DNA of 64,000 nt from Campanula takesimana (Eukaryota > Streptophyta > Magnoliopsida > Asterales > Campanulaceae): assembly GCA_026119855.1 (NCBI GenBank), contig JAOWBW010000425.1, forward strand, positions 620,001 through 684,000, read 5' to 3'. The position numbers were made by a program, and so were the translations under genes. The stretch's first letter is position 1. Every line of letters starts with the position of its first letter. Shown piece by piece: positions 1 to 11,600 of this stretch. The notes beneath the pieces were generated by a model. It searched no databases. It was not told the DNA's origin and saw nothing but the letters and a program-made list of their open reading frames with translations.

Positions 1-107
1 ACCTGCTACTGTACATACTGCTAGACAAAAAAATATAAATGTTTATACAGTCATCCATAAATATATATACTATGCTACTGTCTATGCTACGCTAACTACT
101 GTAGAAA

Positions 108-1846
108 CTAAGAAGCTGATCCGCTAGCATCGCCTCGTGTCCTCTTCCAAGGACGTTCGCCTGTAGCACCATCATCATCACTGGAAGGAGGAGAGCTGCC
201 ATATTCTTCCATCTTGCGAAGACTCTTCGCCACCTTCCTGTGCAGCCTCCGGATCACCGCCCGTAGGCCAAACTCACGCCGTTTCATAGCCTCGTATGTC
301 CGAGGAGTCACCTAAGCAAAAGGGCAGCACAAGCATGTCAAAATAGGTCTGAACAAGAAGATGACTAAATACAAGAAATGGGATGAATAAAAGAAGGGAT
401 AAAGGTACATACACCAACATGACCCGCACACATCTGGAATTCTGGAGCTTCCTAACCCTCCTCGTACTGAACCCACTGAGGGTTACACCATCATCAACAT
501 TGTCATACAGTGGAGCTCAAAAACCCTGTCAAACAAAGGACCCGGCATCGCAGGCTCAACCGGTCTCTGTCCCATCTCCCGCAGTCCTCTATCACAGTAC
601 GTGGGCCCCCAAGGCGTGTCCTGGAAAAATCATCATATGAGGCCCCCTCAACAACGAACTGTCTATCATTAAGGCCCGTAGTCAACCTAACCCGATCATG
701 CAGAGAAGCCGGATCAGTCATGAACCGTGGAGGGTCCATCGGAACCAAGTAAGCACTGCCTGCCCCATGCTGGGCACATACCCTCTCACCTAAATAAAGG
801 GCATCCCCGCTATACCCGATCAATAGTATCCTCTAGCTCGTCGCCTCAATAGCTCCTGCAGAAAGCAGCTCTGCATCCAGATCCATCCATGGGTAAAAAC
901 ATGTCCCTCTCGGTCGAGGCCCTCCCAAAATAGTCTTCAACTAGGCGTAGGTATAATGCCAAGAGGTCTCATCCCCACTACTCCTGCAACTCGGTACCCA
1001 TCGGCACATGGCTGGGTAAGTCGACCGAGCATTGGTCGTCACAAATCGGCTCAAAGCCAAAATCTCATAAGCCCAACACTGCAAGAATGATTATGACACA
1101 AAATCAGAAAGGTATACAAGACCGAAATCAGAAGCAGACAAGGAACAGATCATACCTCCAAGGCAAAATGTAAGAAGTCAACTGATGCTGACTGAGACCG
1201 ACAGCTCCGATCAGAGAATGGTATAACTCCACCAACCCAGCTGAGCCCCAAGCTATCCCCCTCACTACATCCAAGTCTAGCAGACATCCAATCAGTGGAA
1301 TCATCGCCGTCGTACAGGCATTAGCAAAAATGGTCTGCGACAATCCGTACTAGATAAGTACCAAGGCTTCTATCTCCACATCACCCTCGCTAGCCTCAAG
1401 AGCACCCAACATATCCTCATACCGCCTCCTCAAGCCCCCAAGGCGCACGCCATACCCGCTCCTGATGTTGGTACAATCAAATCCGATCAAGCCCTGAAGT
1501 CTATCTGCACTCCATCAGCGAGCAACGCATCATCAATCCAAACTGGAATACCGGTGAACCACAAACCAGTGATAGCCGTAAAATCTGAAGGGGTCACCAT
1601 AACCTCTCCCCAATAGAAAGTATGGGTGGTGTCCCACCAATGCTCCCGCAGTGCCATAACAAGGTCAGTACTCTTGGTCAACTCTCCCTGACCAGACAAG
1701 CTCTTGAAAAATGCCCCCAAACCTGTGGACCGCACCCTATCCTGAACAATTACTGGGGTCCTCTCCCACAAACTATACACAACGTCACATGAGCCCCTCA
1801 ACTTCAAAGGCGGCAATACAACCTGCAAATGCAAACAATAATACAC
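108..1846 (-). pseudogene. Plant mobile domain (PMD / aminotransferase-like) gene remnant
   Basis: On the minus strand, 1846-1487 encodes a PMD-like segment (REHWWDTTHTFYWGEVMVTP followed by SDFTAITGL), the usual start of the plant mobile domain found in MAIN-like proteins and in MULE or Gypsy derivatives. The homologous reading continues in another frame (LIGFDCTNIRSGYGVRL, about 1495-1440). It meets an in-frame TAG between ALVLI and YGLSQ near 1350, then resumes as YGLSQTIFANACTTAMIPLI and GIAWGSAGLVELYHSLIGA, a typical PMD core. Further pieces follow at 823-503, and a basic, Ser/Asp-rich C-terminal piece ends at 108. The frameshift near 1500 and the TAG indicate decay, although unrecognised introns could explain part of the fragmentation. 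PMD proteins are nuclear and several act in transposon silencing or meristem maintenance. No function is claimed for this copy. Confidence 0.6.
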
Positions 1847-1960
1847 AACTCATGTATGAGATTAATCTAGCAATTTATTTTATAACATGTGTAAATATAA
1901 ACTGTTGTGATATTACTATAGCCAATACCACAAAAATCCCAACAAACACCTTAGCATATA

Positions 1961-2242
1961 CTCCCTCCGTTTCATGTGAATGAAATAAAAAAAATGGGCA
2001 CAATAATTAAGAGAAAGTAGTGAATGTGTGATGGAAAATGAAGAGAGAGAATGAGTTGGGTAAATAGTAGTGTTGGTTGGATAAAATGAGTGGTGGAAAA
2101 TGAAGAGAGAGAATTAGTGGGGTTAAATGGGTGGGGTTGTGTGAATATAAAATATTAAAAAGTTTGTCATTTTGGGTAGTCTCAATTGAGGTGAAACGGA
2201 CGAAAAGGGAAATAAGTCTCAATTCACATGAGACGGGGGGAG
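1961..2242. mobile_element. Stowaway-type MITE (282 bp)
   Basis: It begins CTCCCTCCGT and ends GGGGGGAG, with TA on both sides (1959-1960 and 2243-2244). This matches the terminal inverted repeat and TA duplication of plant Stowaway (Tc1/mariner-derived) MITEs. There is no coding capacity. It lies just upstream of the PMD remnant. Confidence 0.8.
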
Positions 2243-3189
2243 TATATTGCATGCTGTACAACTCACAATCAAGAACCCTAGTCTACCTAGGACAAATCAA
2301 TCTAAAATATTCCAAAAAACAGTCAAAACTGCTACATAAACGGATAAAAATATAACTTCACAGAAAACGAACTTTTTCATCTAAAAACTCGCTACATTGC
2401 GTCCACGTACTCTAATAAAAGTCAAACAACACCGAAAACACTTTAACAAAGTCAATCAAGTCAAAATCGGTCCAAGATTGCGACATTTTCGGACCAAACA
2501 CACTTTAAAACACAAAATTGCGTTTCTCAACGAAATCACCAAAATTAACAAAATTACCCATGCTACAAACAGCTCAAATTTCAAAAAATCACAGTCAATT
2601 TTGAACAAAATCAGTGAAATATACGAAATCCCCAAATTTGTAGGTCTTAAACCCTAATATCGAAAATCTAATCAAAACTCCATCCAAACTCGAATTAATC
2701 ACGTAAATAGGTTCAAAATCGATTCCTTACCGCTTCCCCGGCGCGGAGTAGTAGCAAGAATGGAGCCTTGGATGCGCATATAAGTCTGCTTGCTCGAAGT
2801 GTTTGAGCTTCATGTGCGGAATGTTCTTCTTTGATTATGGTGGTCCTCTCGGTGCTATTGTCGAGTCTTGAGCAAGCCTAGATGATAACCTTCAAAATCC
2901 GCTGGAATTCCCCTCGATTTCGTCGCCGGCGATCCACTCTCTCCTTCTCTTCTCCGACGACAGCGTGTGTGTGTGTATGGTGTGTTTGCAATTCACGCCT
3001 GAACCCGTCTGTTATGCGGAAAGACAGACGAAGGTCCGTCCGCCTACACACTCGCCGTACGGCGTTAATGCGTGAAATTCCTTAAATGCCCCTTAGCGCT
3101 ACAGGCGAGTTGACCGGAATGCCCCTGGCTGCGTACAAAGGCTCCGCCCGCCTCAATCTAGGCTGTACGGCTTCCATTTCTAAAATTCA
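2243..3189. other. Intergenic sequence, no gene recognised
   Basis: AT-rich DNA to about 2700, then a more GC-balanced stretch with short open frames at 2882-3085 and a GT-rich run near 2965. No domain, splice structure or repeat ends were recognised. It may be leader or flank of the PMD-bearing element. Confidence 0.4.
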
Positions 3190-3760
3190 AAATTTTACAA
3201 ATCAACCCCTAGTTTTCACAAAATTACAATTAAACCCCCAAACCTTGGGTAATTTATAATCAAAACCCCAATACCTTGGGTAATTTATAATCAAATCCCT
3301 CACTAAAAATAACTTACAATCAAGTCTCTCACTCAAAATAATTCACAATCAAAACTTCTATGATTAAACATCAATATACTTAAACCCCATATTTTGGGAA
3401 AATCACAATCAAAATTCTTACATCTAACAATAATTTACATAAATCCCAAACTATGGGTAAATCACGAGTAAACCTATACATTCAACTCAAACCCCAAACT
3501 TTGGGTAATTAACAATAAAGCCTTCTATTCAAAGCAATTTACAATTAAATCCTCTATCCTTAAACGTCAACATACTTAAACCCCAAACTTTGGTAATTTA
3601 CAAATCAAAATCTTTACAACCAACACAAAATTCACTTAAACCCCAAACTATGGGTAAAATGCAACTAAATCTCTACATTCAAGATTAATTCACTCAAAAC
3701 CCCCGAACTTGGGTAATTTACAACCAAATATCAATCAACAATAGTGATTAAACTTCTCAA
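3190..3760. repeat. Degenerate short tandem repeats (CCCCAAACTTTGGGTAA type)
   Basis: A block of imperfect repeats of roughly 35-75 bp built on variants of CCCCAAACTTTGGGTAA, separated by AATTTACAATCAAA-like spacers. At least eight degenerate copies are visible. No coding potential. Short tandem repeats of this sort are common in untranslated parts of plant Gypsy elements. Confidence 0.6.
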
Positions 3761-3964
3761 AAATCGCCTCCTTTCTCCGCGCGGCCAGTCTTGCCAGGGT
3801 GACGTGGCTCAATCTCAGCTATCCATCTCGCGCTCCTCAGCGATCCTCGTAATCAAAATCCATCCAACCAGAAGGACTTGCCACGCGGCCACATTTTCCC
3901 GCAGGTGCTGAAATTTTCATTTTAGCCCCTCCAGCTTATCTTTTAATCCAAAAGTGACACCCTT

Positions 3965-4270
3965 AGTCACAAAATTAATCAAATTAGGTCCAGAAGACTC
4001 CAGTAAATTCAAAAATTAATCAAATTGGGTCCGGAAGACTCCAGTAAATTCCAAAATTAATTAAATTAGGTCTGAAAGACTCCAGTAAATTCCAAAACCG
4101 AAAGACTCCAATAAATTCCAAAATTAATCAAATTGGGTCCGAAAGACTTCAGTAAATTCTAAAATTGGGTCCGGAAGACTAGTAAATTCCAAAATTGGGT
4201 CCGAAAGACTTCAGTAAATTACCAAAATTAATTCAATTGGGTACGAAAGACTTCAGTAAATTACCAAATC
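3965..4270. repeat. Tandem repeat, about 55-bp unit, six or so copies
   Basis: Repeated phrase AAATTGGGTCCGAAAGACT followed by CCAGTAAATTCCAAAATTA, with unit-length variation of about 35-55 bp. Copies are degenerate and share no reading frame. Confidence 0.65.
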
Positions 4271-4432
4271 AAGTTATAATGAATGTTGGGAACTGCCATA
4301 AGCCCTAAATTATAAAATGAAGGTTGAGAGTAACCATAAACCCTAATGCGGATTAAGAAAACCATCATAAATCATTTATTAATAACCAAATCAATCCCAA
4401 AGATGCCTATTTCCGATGTGATTGAGAGAGTT

Positions 4433-4673
4433 ATTGGCGTAACCCATACGATCCCGAGGCACCTACGTCCCGAGAAACCGTCTACGTTATAGTTTACCGA
4501 ATCCCGTGATCCTGAGGTTTTAGCATCTCTATATACCGTAGGTTTTCCAGAATTGGCGTAACCCGAACGAGCTCGAGACAACCTCCGTCCCGATATACCG
4601 TATACGTTATTGTTTACCGAATTCTGCGATCCTGGGGTCTTAACATCTCTATGTACCGTAGTTTGTCGAGAAA
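4433..4673. repeat. Direct duplication of about 120 bp
   Basis: Two adjacent diverged copies, 4433-4552 and 4553-4673. Each starts TTGGCGTAACCC, contains GTTTACCGAAT and ends with a CATCTCTAT..ACCGTAG stretch. Noncoding. Its open frame on the minus strand (4686-4372) simply reflects the repeat. Confidence 0.65.
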
Positions 4674-5224
4674 TTATTTGATTCACGCTCTCCGTATGAT
4701 TTCTTCTTCATAACCCGTGTGTCTCATTTTTTTAGCATAAGTGGCTGGTGTATTTGGACGTAAATTCAGTCGCTGTTGCTAGTGTCTTCGAACACAAATA
4801 TTGATGATTTTCGATTACGCGTGCTACATAAGAAGTCAAAATCCATCCCTAATTTTGTTCTTGATTCTGGAATCTTCTTCTCGCGCCGTGCGTATGGCCT
4901 TACCTCTTTCCCCAATTGAGTCCGAACAACGACTTTATTGCTTTACAAATGTTCAGTCTTCATACAAGATAATTTCTGTAGGATTGTTATCCCCAGCAGG
5001 GTCTGATGTCTCGTTTCATTTTCCTTTTTCCCCAATGCACGAACTACGACTGGCTTGATTCCCCTTGGGATACATAGGTAACCTGATAAAGGTTTAGCCG
5101 CTCGACCAATCTGGTCACCCTTTCTTTCTTTCTCTCACTCGATTTGAAACTCGTGTTTTAGATCGGTTTCCTTTCTTAATCGATGACCCTCACACCTTGC
5201 AAGAAGCGTCGCTGAGGGGCTGCT

Positions 5225-6295
5225 GTTAGTACCCGATCTGAAATTTGAGGACTTCCTAGATGTTTAGGAGCCTCTGAGACCTTTTAGGCAATAAAAACCT
5301 GACAGGGACTTATCCGACAGCATTCCAGAGTTCTAGATTGACGAAATCAGTTATAGGTCGAAATCTATCAGGATATTGACCTGATCCCGAGAACAAAGTG
5401 ATAAGATCTCAGTGAGATCTTGATAACCACATGATCCGAAAACACTGGCACGCGGCCAGTATGGGAGTTTGCCGCGTGGCCACTCCTTCCGACACCAATT
5501 CCCTATAAATAGGTGCCTCCAGCTCCAGAGATCGATAAAGAATTCATTCTGCGAGTTTTAGAGTCAAAACTGATGAGAAAACTCCAAGTTTAAGCCTTTA
5601 TGGCACCCTCGAAGCCTCTTCGAATCTTCAAGAAGCTTCAATCATAGTTCTTGCCGATCAAGGTAAGTCTTCTTCCTTTTCTTATTATGTTCTTGTTATG
5701 TTCTTAGGCTAGATCTATTTTATGCATGTTTTCATTATGTTTATGCATCCATATTCATATGTTCTTCATGCGTTCTTCATGTTCTTAGTCTAAATTCATA
5801 ACATATGCCATGTTTAGGGTAGCGATCTTCATGTTTACATGTTCATTCATATTGTTTCATGATGTTCTTATTTATTATGCTAGATCTAAGACTTATCCAT
5901 GCGTAATATACTAGATCTAGGGTTTTAATCCCTATTATGTGCATATAACATAGCCGATGATGATCCTGGGTTTCATCAAACCCTAATATGATCTAGGAAC
6001 TACTTCTAACCCTAATCTCCCCCCTCTTTATGCATGATCCCGCTTCATCACCTCTATTCTAAATTATCAATGAACTACGCTGACCTAAGCTTCTCACGTT
6101 GAGAAGAACGTAGGCAATCCTCAGATCCGGTCTCAAACACTAACACACACACACACACATTGATCATGATGGAAAGACCGATTCGTCGGGCAATAGGAGT
6201 GATCACTATTATATTCTTCTCTTATTGTAATTTGACCCCCGAACCCAATTATTCTCATAAATGGTTTTCTTAATGTTTTAACTACAAATAAAACA
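5225..6295 (+). repeat. Probable long terminal repeat of a Gypsy-type retrotransposon
   Basis: The sequence starts TGTTAGTACCCGATCTG and can end AAATAAAACA, giving TG...CA ends. A TATA box (TATAAAT, 5503-5509) lies about 280 bp in. Immediately after it comes TGGCGACTCTC (from 6299), which resembles a tRNA-Arg-type primer binding site used by Ogre/Tat elements. The short tandem repeats upstream fit the untranslated region of such an element. No second LTR or target duplication was found, so the boundaries are estimates. Confidence 0.4.
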
Positions 6296-6493
6296 ACGTG
6301 GCGACTCTCAATTTCAATCGGGCGTATTCACACCCTGCAACCCTAATCTGAATCTCTGCAACCCGATTTTATCCGTATCTATGCTATCCTGATCCTATCC
6401 GGATCTATGCAACATGACTCATCTGAATCTATGCAATTCTCGAGTTTGATTTTGCAGCACCTCCTATCGATTTCGGACATCCCCGATCTCACT

Positions 6494-6680
6494 AACTGGA
6501 AGCTCTAATACCAGTTGTTGGGGGAAAATTGTTGTACCGAACAACCATGTCTAGTTTTATTTTTACTATCTAGCTCTTCTAAATAAGTGTAGAACTCTGT
6601 GAGTTATCTAGCTTAGGCCACGAATTGAATTATGTTACAAACTCCCTGATGATTTCTGAGCAAAATAAAAGGATGTTACT
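6494..6680 (-). mobile_element. Fragment of a Ty1-copia LTR with adjoining primer binding site
   Basis: On the minus strand the sequence reads ...CCCCCAACA ACTGGTATTAGAGC, the standard copia arrangement of LTR 3' end followed by an initiator-Met tRNA primer binding site. The LTR fragment itself would begin at about 6517 and run right. No partner LTR is visible. Confidence 0.4.
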
Positions 6681-7106
6681 CCCTATGTTCCACATTATTA
6701 ATCAAAATTTTACTGTTTTGTCTATGCTGAAAGTCAACTTTAATACTTAATTTTTACTTATTTATTTTTCTCAAAATTTTCGTTCATATCAGTACTCAAT
6801 GACCCGTCCGTTTATTTTAAATCGCAAAATTTTAACTAGAGAAAGCACCGGATAGTTTATCCACGTCCACCAACTATTTAATCATACTGAGAAATGGTGA
6901 GCAAGTAGTAATATTTAGTCGACATAAAAGGAAGACTTCGTCGATCGGATTCAATGTTAACGTGTTTGTCTCCATCCAAATTTTAGTTTTGATAGAGATT
7001 CAGAAATTAAAGGGATTTATTATAATTAATTTATATTGGTCGTTTCCTTCCACCATTTCGGCTACAACTTGTTGACAGCATGTCTAACTGTTGACACTTC
7101 ATCTAA

Positions 7107-7845
7107 GACCATGTCCAATAATCCATCTACTTAATCATTCAACTACACTCTCAACTACCCTCCCACAATAAGCTAGTTTAGTTTAAAATTCAACTCCTCC
7201 CAACTCATCATTCTATACCCCACCACTTTTTATTTTATTTACAATATTTATTTTTATAATTAAAAAAAAATATAAAATAATAAATAATTTATTATTAAAA
7301 AATAAATTATTTTATTTTATTTATAAATTCGAGAATTTTTTTATTTTATAATTTTTTTAAAAAAAAAATTTTTTTATTGAGAAAAGAGAATTTTTTTCGG
7401 AGTCCAAATCAAATGAAACTTACATCTATTTATAGATAAAAAAAAAATATTATGAATTTTGGCTGAAAAAAAAAACAAAAAAAAATATTTTACTATATAA
7501 TAGTTGAGCTTAAATAATTGGGGTGAGAATAAATAAAAAAAAAAAAAAAACAACAACAACAACCAATGAATAGATAACCGTGTCTTAATCAGGAAAAAAA
7601 AAAAAAAAGGCAACCAGCATTGCCTCCTTGACGCGCCAAGCCTAGGCGTGTAACGCACGCGCCCCAAGGTGCCCATTGCCGTGCTGCCACGTGTAATCTG
7701 GCGGGCCCACTCCTTCTTCTCAACCAGGTTGAAAACATTCAACCCCTCCCCCTTCAACCCCCCCCTCTCAACCCTTTTATTGCACCCAATTCAAATAGTT
7801 GACCCCCCACTCAACCCCTTCTCAACCTCTTATTGGACATGGCCC
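7107..7845. mobile_element. Nonautonomous TIR element (PIF/Harbinger-like MITE), 739 bp
   Basis: Left end GACCATGTCCAATAA; right end TTATTGGACATGGCCC, the inverted complement with minor differences. TAA is present on both sides (7104-7106 and 7846-7848), a 3-bp TWA duplication typical of PIF/Harbinger. The interior is very AT-rich with long A and T runs, plus a short GC-rich stretch near 7630-7710. It has no transposase. Confidence 0.6.
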
Positions 7846-7906
7846 TAACATTCTTTATTCCATAATAGATAGGTAGCAGGTCCACTAGGCATAACGCTAC
7901 CATTTA

Positions 7907-8174
7907 CTCCTTTCGTTCATATTATATTTCCACTCTATCATAGTCGTCGACATTAAAAAAATATTAGAAGTGATGCATGTGATACGACAGTATGTGTATA
8001 AAAAGTTAGAAAGGAGAGAGAAAGTGGAGTAGGAAGTAATAAGTTGATTGGTGTTGTTAGTATAAAAGTAAAGTATGAGAGGGAATGGGTAAGAAGAATA
8101 GTAAAAATTATTTGTCATTTTTTGAAGTACACGTATATACTCAGAATGGACTAAAAGATAAAAGTGGAGATATA
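7907..8174. mobile_element. Degenerate Stowaway-like MITE
   Basis: It begins CTCCTTTCGTTCATATTA after TA. The interior (AGAAAGGAGAGAGAAAGTGG, GTTGATTGGTGTTGTTAGTA) is the inverted counterpart of the MITE at 44696-44906. The right end near 8174 is eroded, so the boundary is approximate. Confidence 0.45.
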
Positions 8175-8544
8175 CTCTACTCTTGGACAAAAAGGGTGTG
8201 ATTATTTCTGATTGTTATCATGTGCTTATCATGGATCTGATCAGCTTTTAAACGACTATAATCAGCTGAGCTGATTCAGTCATGCCTTGTAATCTTTTTT
8301 GCATCAACGATTTGAAGTATTACCTTTTTCTTTCACTAATTAATTGCATGATTTAAATTTAAGTTATAAGAGTTAAAATCTGACGGAAAATATATTCTTT
8401 CCATTTTATTTTATGCTTCAAAAACTTTTCGTTTCAGTGTCTCATTTTACACTTGAAAACTTCATAACAATAAATTTGTAATACTTAATTAATGTGCCCT
8501 ACATATCATATTCAACAACTATTCACCATGACCTTATTTATTTT

Positions 8545-8644
8545 NNNNNNNNNNNNNNNNNNNNNNNNNNNNNNNNNNNNNNNNNNNNNNNNNNNNNNNN
8601 NNNNNNNNNNNNNNNNNNNNNNNNNNNNNNNNNNNNNNNNNNNN
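8545..8644. other. Assembly gap (100 N)
   Basis: Exactly one hundred N separate unique sequence on the left from the tandem array on the right. The left edge of the array is therefore not seen, and its true length is unknown. Confidence 0.99.
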
Positions 8645-11600
8645 TTTTTTGTTATTTAGTGAAAAAAAATTAAAGTTAATACTTAATGGTAAAAATCTAC
8701 ACATCTATATAATATATAAAGCAAAACATTTCAAGACTTCTCATTAAGCCACGTGGAATTATGACGTGGAAATCCACGTGGCATTATTCTATAGGCAAAT
8801 GTATATAATACTTATTTCAGGAAATGATTTTTAGTTTTTTAAAACTGATTTTTTTTTTTAAAAATCAAATATTTTCTGGCTCTAAATTACGAAACGTGAT
8901 TACTTAATTTTAGTAGCTAAAGATAATGGATATCTTAAATTAAAATATTAGAAATTATAATCATTCAGTTAGTTGAATTCTAAGATATGGCTAAAGATAA
9001 GAAATGTGATGTAGCAGTATATCTTGGTGAAGAAATCGAGCCACATATTTTGCAAAAATAAAAAATAAAATAAAAATGAAGATTTATAAATAAAGTAAGG
9101 TTTGATGTTTTAAATTACTAATTGATGCGGACACTAACCGCGTTGAAGTTTTTGGAGTAATTTCAGCGAGTTGCGCCGAAACCGTCATAACTTTTGACTC
9201 CAAAGTCCGGATGAACCGCGGAACGCACCGCATATCAAATCGAACGTCGGAGCGAGACGGACAAAAGTAGTTATCTTTAATTTGGACGTAGATGTTGTCA
9301 ACTTTGCATGCATATTCATTTTTAATGAGAATTTGTATTTTTTTTGTTATTTAGTGAAAAAAAAATTAAAGTTAATATTTAATGGTAAAAAATCTACACA
9401 TCTATATAATATATAAAGCAAAAACATTTCAAGCCTTCTCATTAAAGCCACGTGGAATTATGACGTGGAAATCCACGTGGCATTATTCTATAGGCAAATG
9501 TATATAATACTTATTTCAGGAAATGATTTTGTTTTTTTAAAACTGATTTTTTTTTTTTAATCAAATATTTTCTGAGCTTAAATTACGAAAACGTGATTAC
9601 TTAATTTTAGTAAGCTAAAGATAATGGATATCTTAAATTAAAATATTAGAAATTATAATCTTCAGTTAGTTGAATTCTAAGATATGGCTAAAAGATAAGA
9701 AATGTGATGTAGCAGTATTCTTGGTGAAGAAAATCGAGCCACATATTTTGCAAAAATAAAAATAAAATAAAAATGAGGATTCTATAAATAAAGTATGTTT
9801 GATGTTTTACAATTACTAATTGATGCGGACACTAACGCGTTGAAGTTTTTGGAGTATTTCAGCTGAGTGCGCCGCAACCGTCATAACTTTTTGACTCCGG
9901 ATTAACCGCGGAACGCACCGCATATCAAATCGAACGTCGGAGCGAGACGGACAAAAGTAGTTATCTTTAATTTGGACGTAGATGTTGTCAACTTTGCATG
10001 CATCTTCATTTTTATATGAGAAATTTGTATTTTTTTTTGTTATTTAGTGAAAAAAAATTAAAGTTAATATTAATGGTAAAAATCTACACATCTATATAAT
10101 ATATAAAAGCAAAACATTTCAAGACTTCTCATTAAGCCACGTGGAATTATGACGTGGAAATCCACGTGGCATTATTCTATAGGCAAATGTATATAATACT
10201 TATTTCAGGAAATGATTTAGTTTTTTAAAACTGATTTTTTTTTTAAATCAATATTTTCTGAGCTTAAATTACGAAAAACGTGATTACTTAATTTTAGTAA
10301 GGCTAAAGATAATGGATATCTTAAATTAAAATATTAGAAATTATAATCTTCAGTTAGTTGAATTCTAAGATATGGCTAAAGATAAGAAATGTGATGTAGC
10401 AGTATATCTTGGTGAGAAAACGAGCCACATATTTTGCAAAAATAAAAATAAAAATAAAATGAAGGATTCTATAAATAAAGTATGTTTGATGTTTTAAACT
10501 TACTAATTGATGCGGACACTAACGCGTTGAAGTTTTTGGAGTAATTTCAGCGAGTGCGCCGAAACCGTCATAACTTTTGACTCCGGATGAACCGCGGAAC
10601 GCAGAGCGCATATCAATCGAACGTCGCGAGCGAGACGGACAAAAGTAGTTATCTTTAATTTGGACGTAGATGTTGTCAACTTTGCATGCATATTCATTTT
10701 TATATAGAATTTGTATTTTTTTTGTTATTTAGTGAAAAAAATTAAAGTTAATAATTAATGGTAAAAATCTAACACATCTATATAATATATAAAGCAAACA
10801 AACATTTCAAGACTTCTCATTAAGCCACGTGGAATTATGAAGTGGAAACAATCCACGTGGCATTATTCTATAGGCAAATGTATATAATACTTATTTCAGG
10901 AAATGATTTAGTTTTTTAAAAAACTGATTTTTTTTTTTAAATCAAATATTTCTGAGCTTAAATTACGAAACGTGAGTACTTAATTTTAGTAAGCTAAAGA
11001 TAATGGATATCTTAAATTAAAATTTAGAAATTATAATCATTCAGTTAGTTGAATTCTAAGATATGGCTAAAGATAAGAAATGTGATGTAGCAGTATATCT
11101 TGGTGAAGAAAATCGAGCCACATATTTTGCAAAAAATAAAAAATAAAAATAAAATGAAGGATTCTATAAATAAAGTATGTTTGATGTTTTAATTACTATT
11201 GATGCGGACACTAACGCGTTGAAGTTTTTGGAGTAATTCAGCGAGTGCGCCGAAACCGTCATAACTTTTGACTCCGGATGAACCGCGGAACGCACCGCAT
11301 ATCAATCGAACGTCGGAGCGAGACGGACAAAAGTAGTTATCTTTAATTTGGACGTAGATGTTGTCAACTTTGCATGCATATTCATTTTTATATGAGAATT
11401 TGTATTTTTTTTTGTTATTAGTGAAAAAACATTAAAGTTAATAATTAATGGTAAAAATCTACACATCTTATATAATATATAAAGCAAAAACATTTTTCAA
11501 GCCTTCTCATTAAGCCACGTGGAATTATGACGTGGAAATCACCGTGGCATTATTCTATAGGCAAATGTATATACTACTTATTTCAGGAAATGATTTTGTT

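Noticed and set aside
7374..7757. 127-codon minus-strand frame in the PIF-like MITE
   Set aside because: It is dominated by Phe/Leu/Lys from A and T runs, with no conserved domain. Low-complexity artefact.
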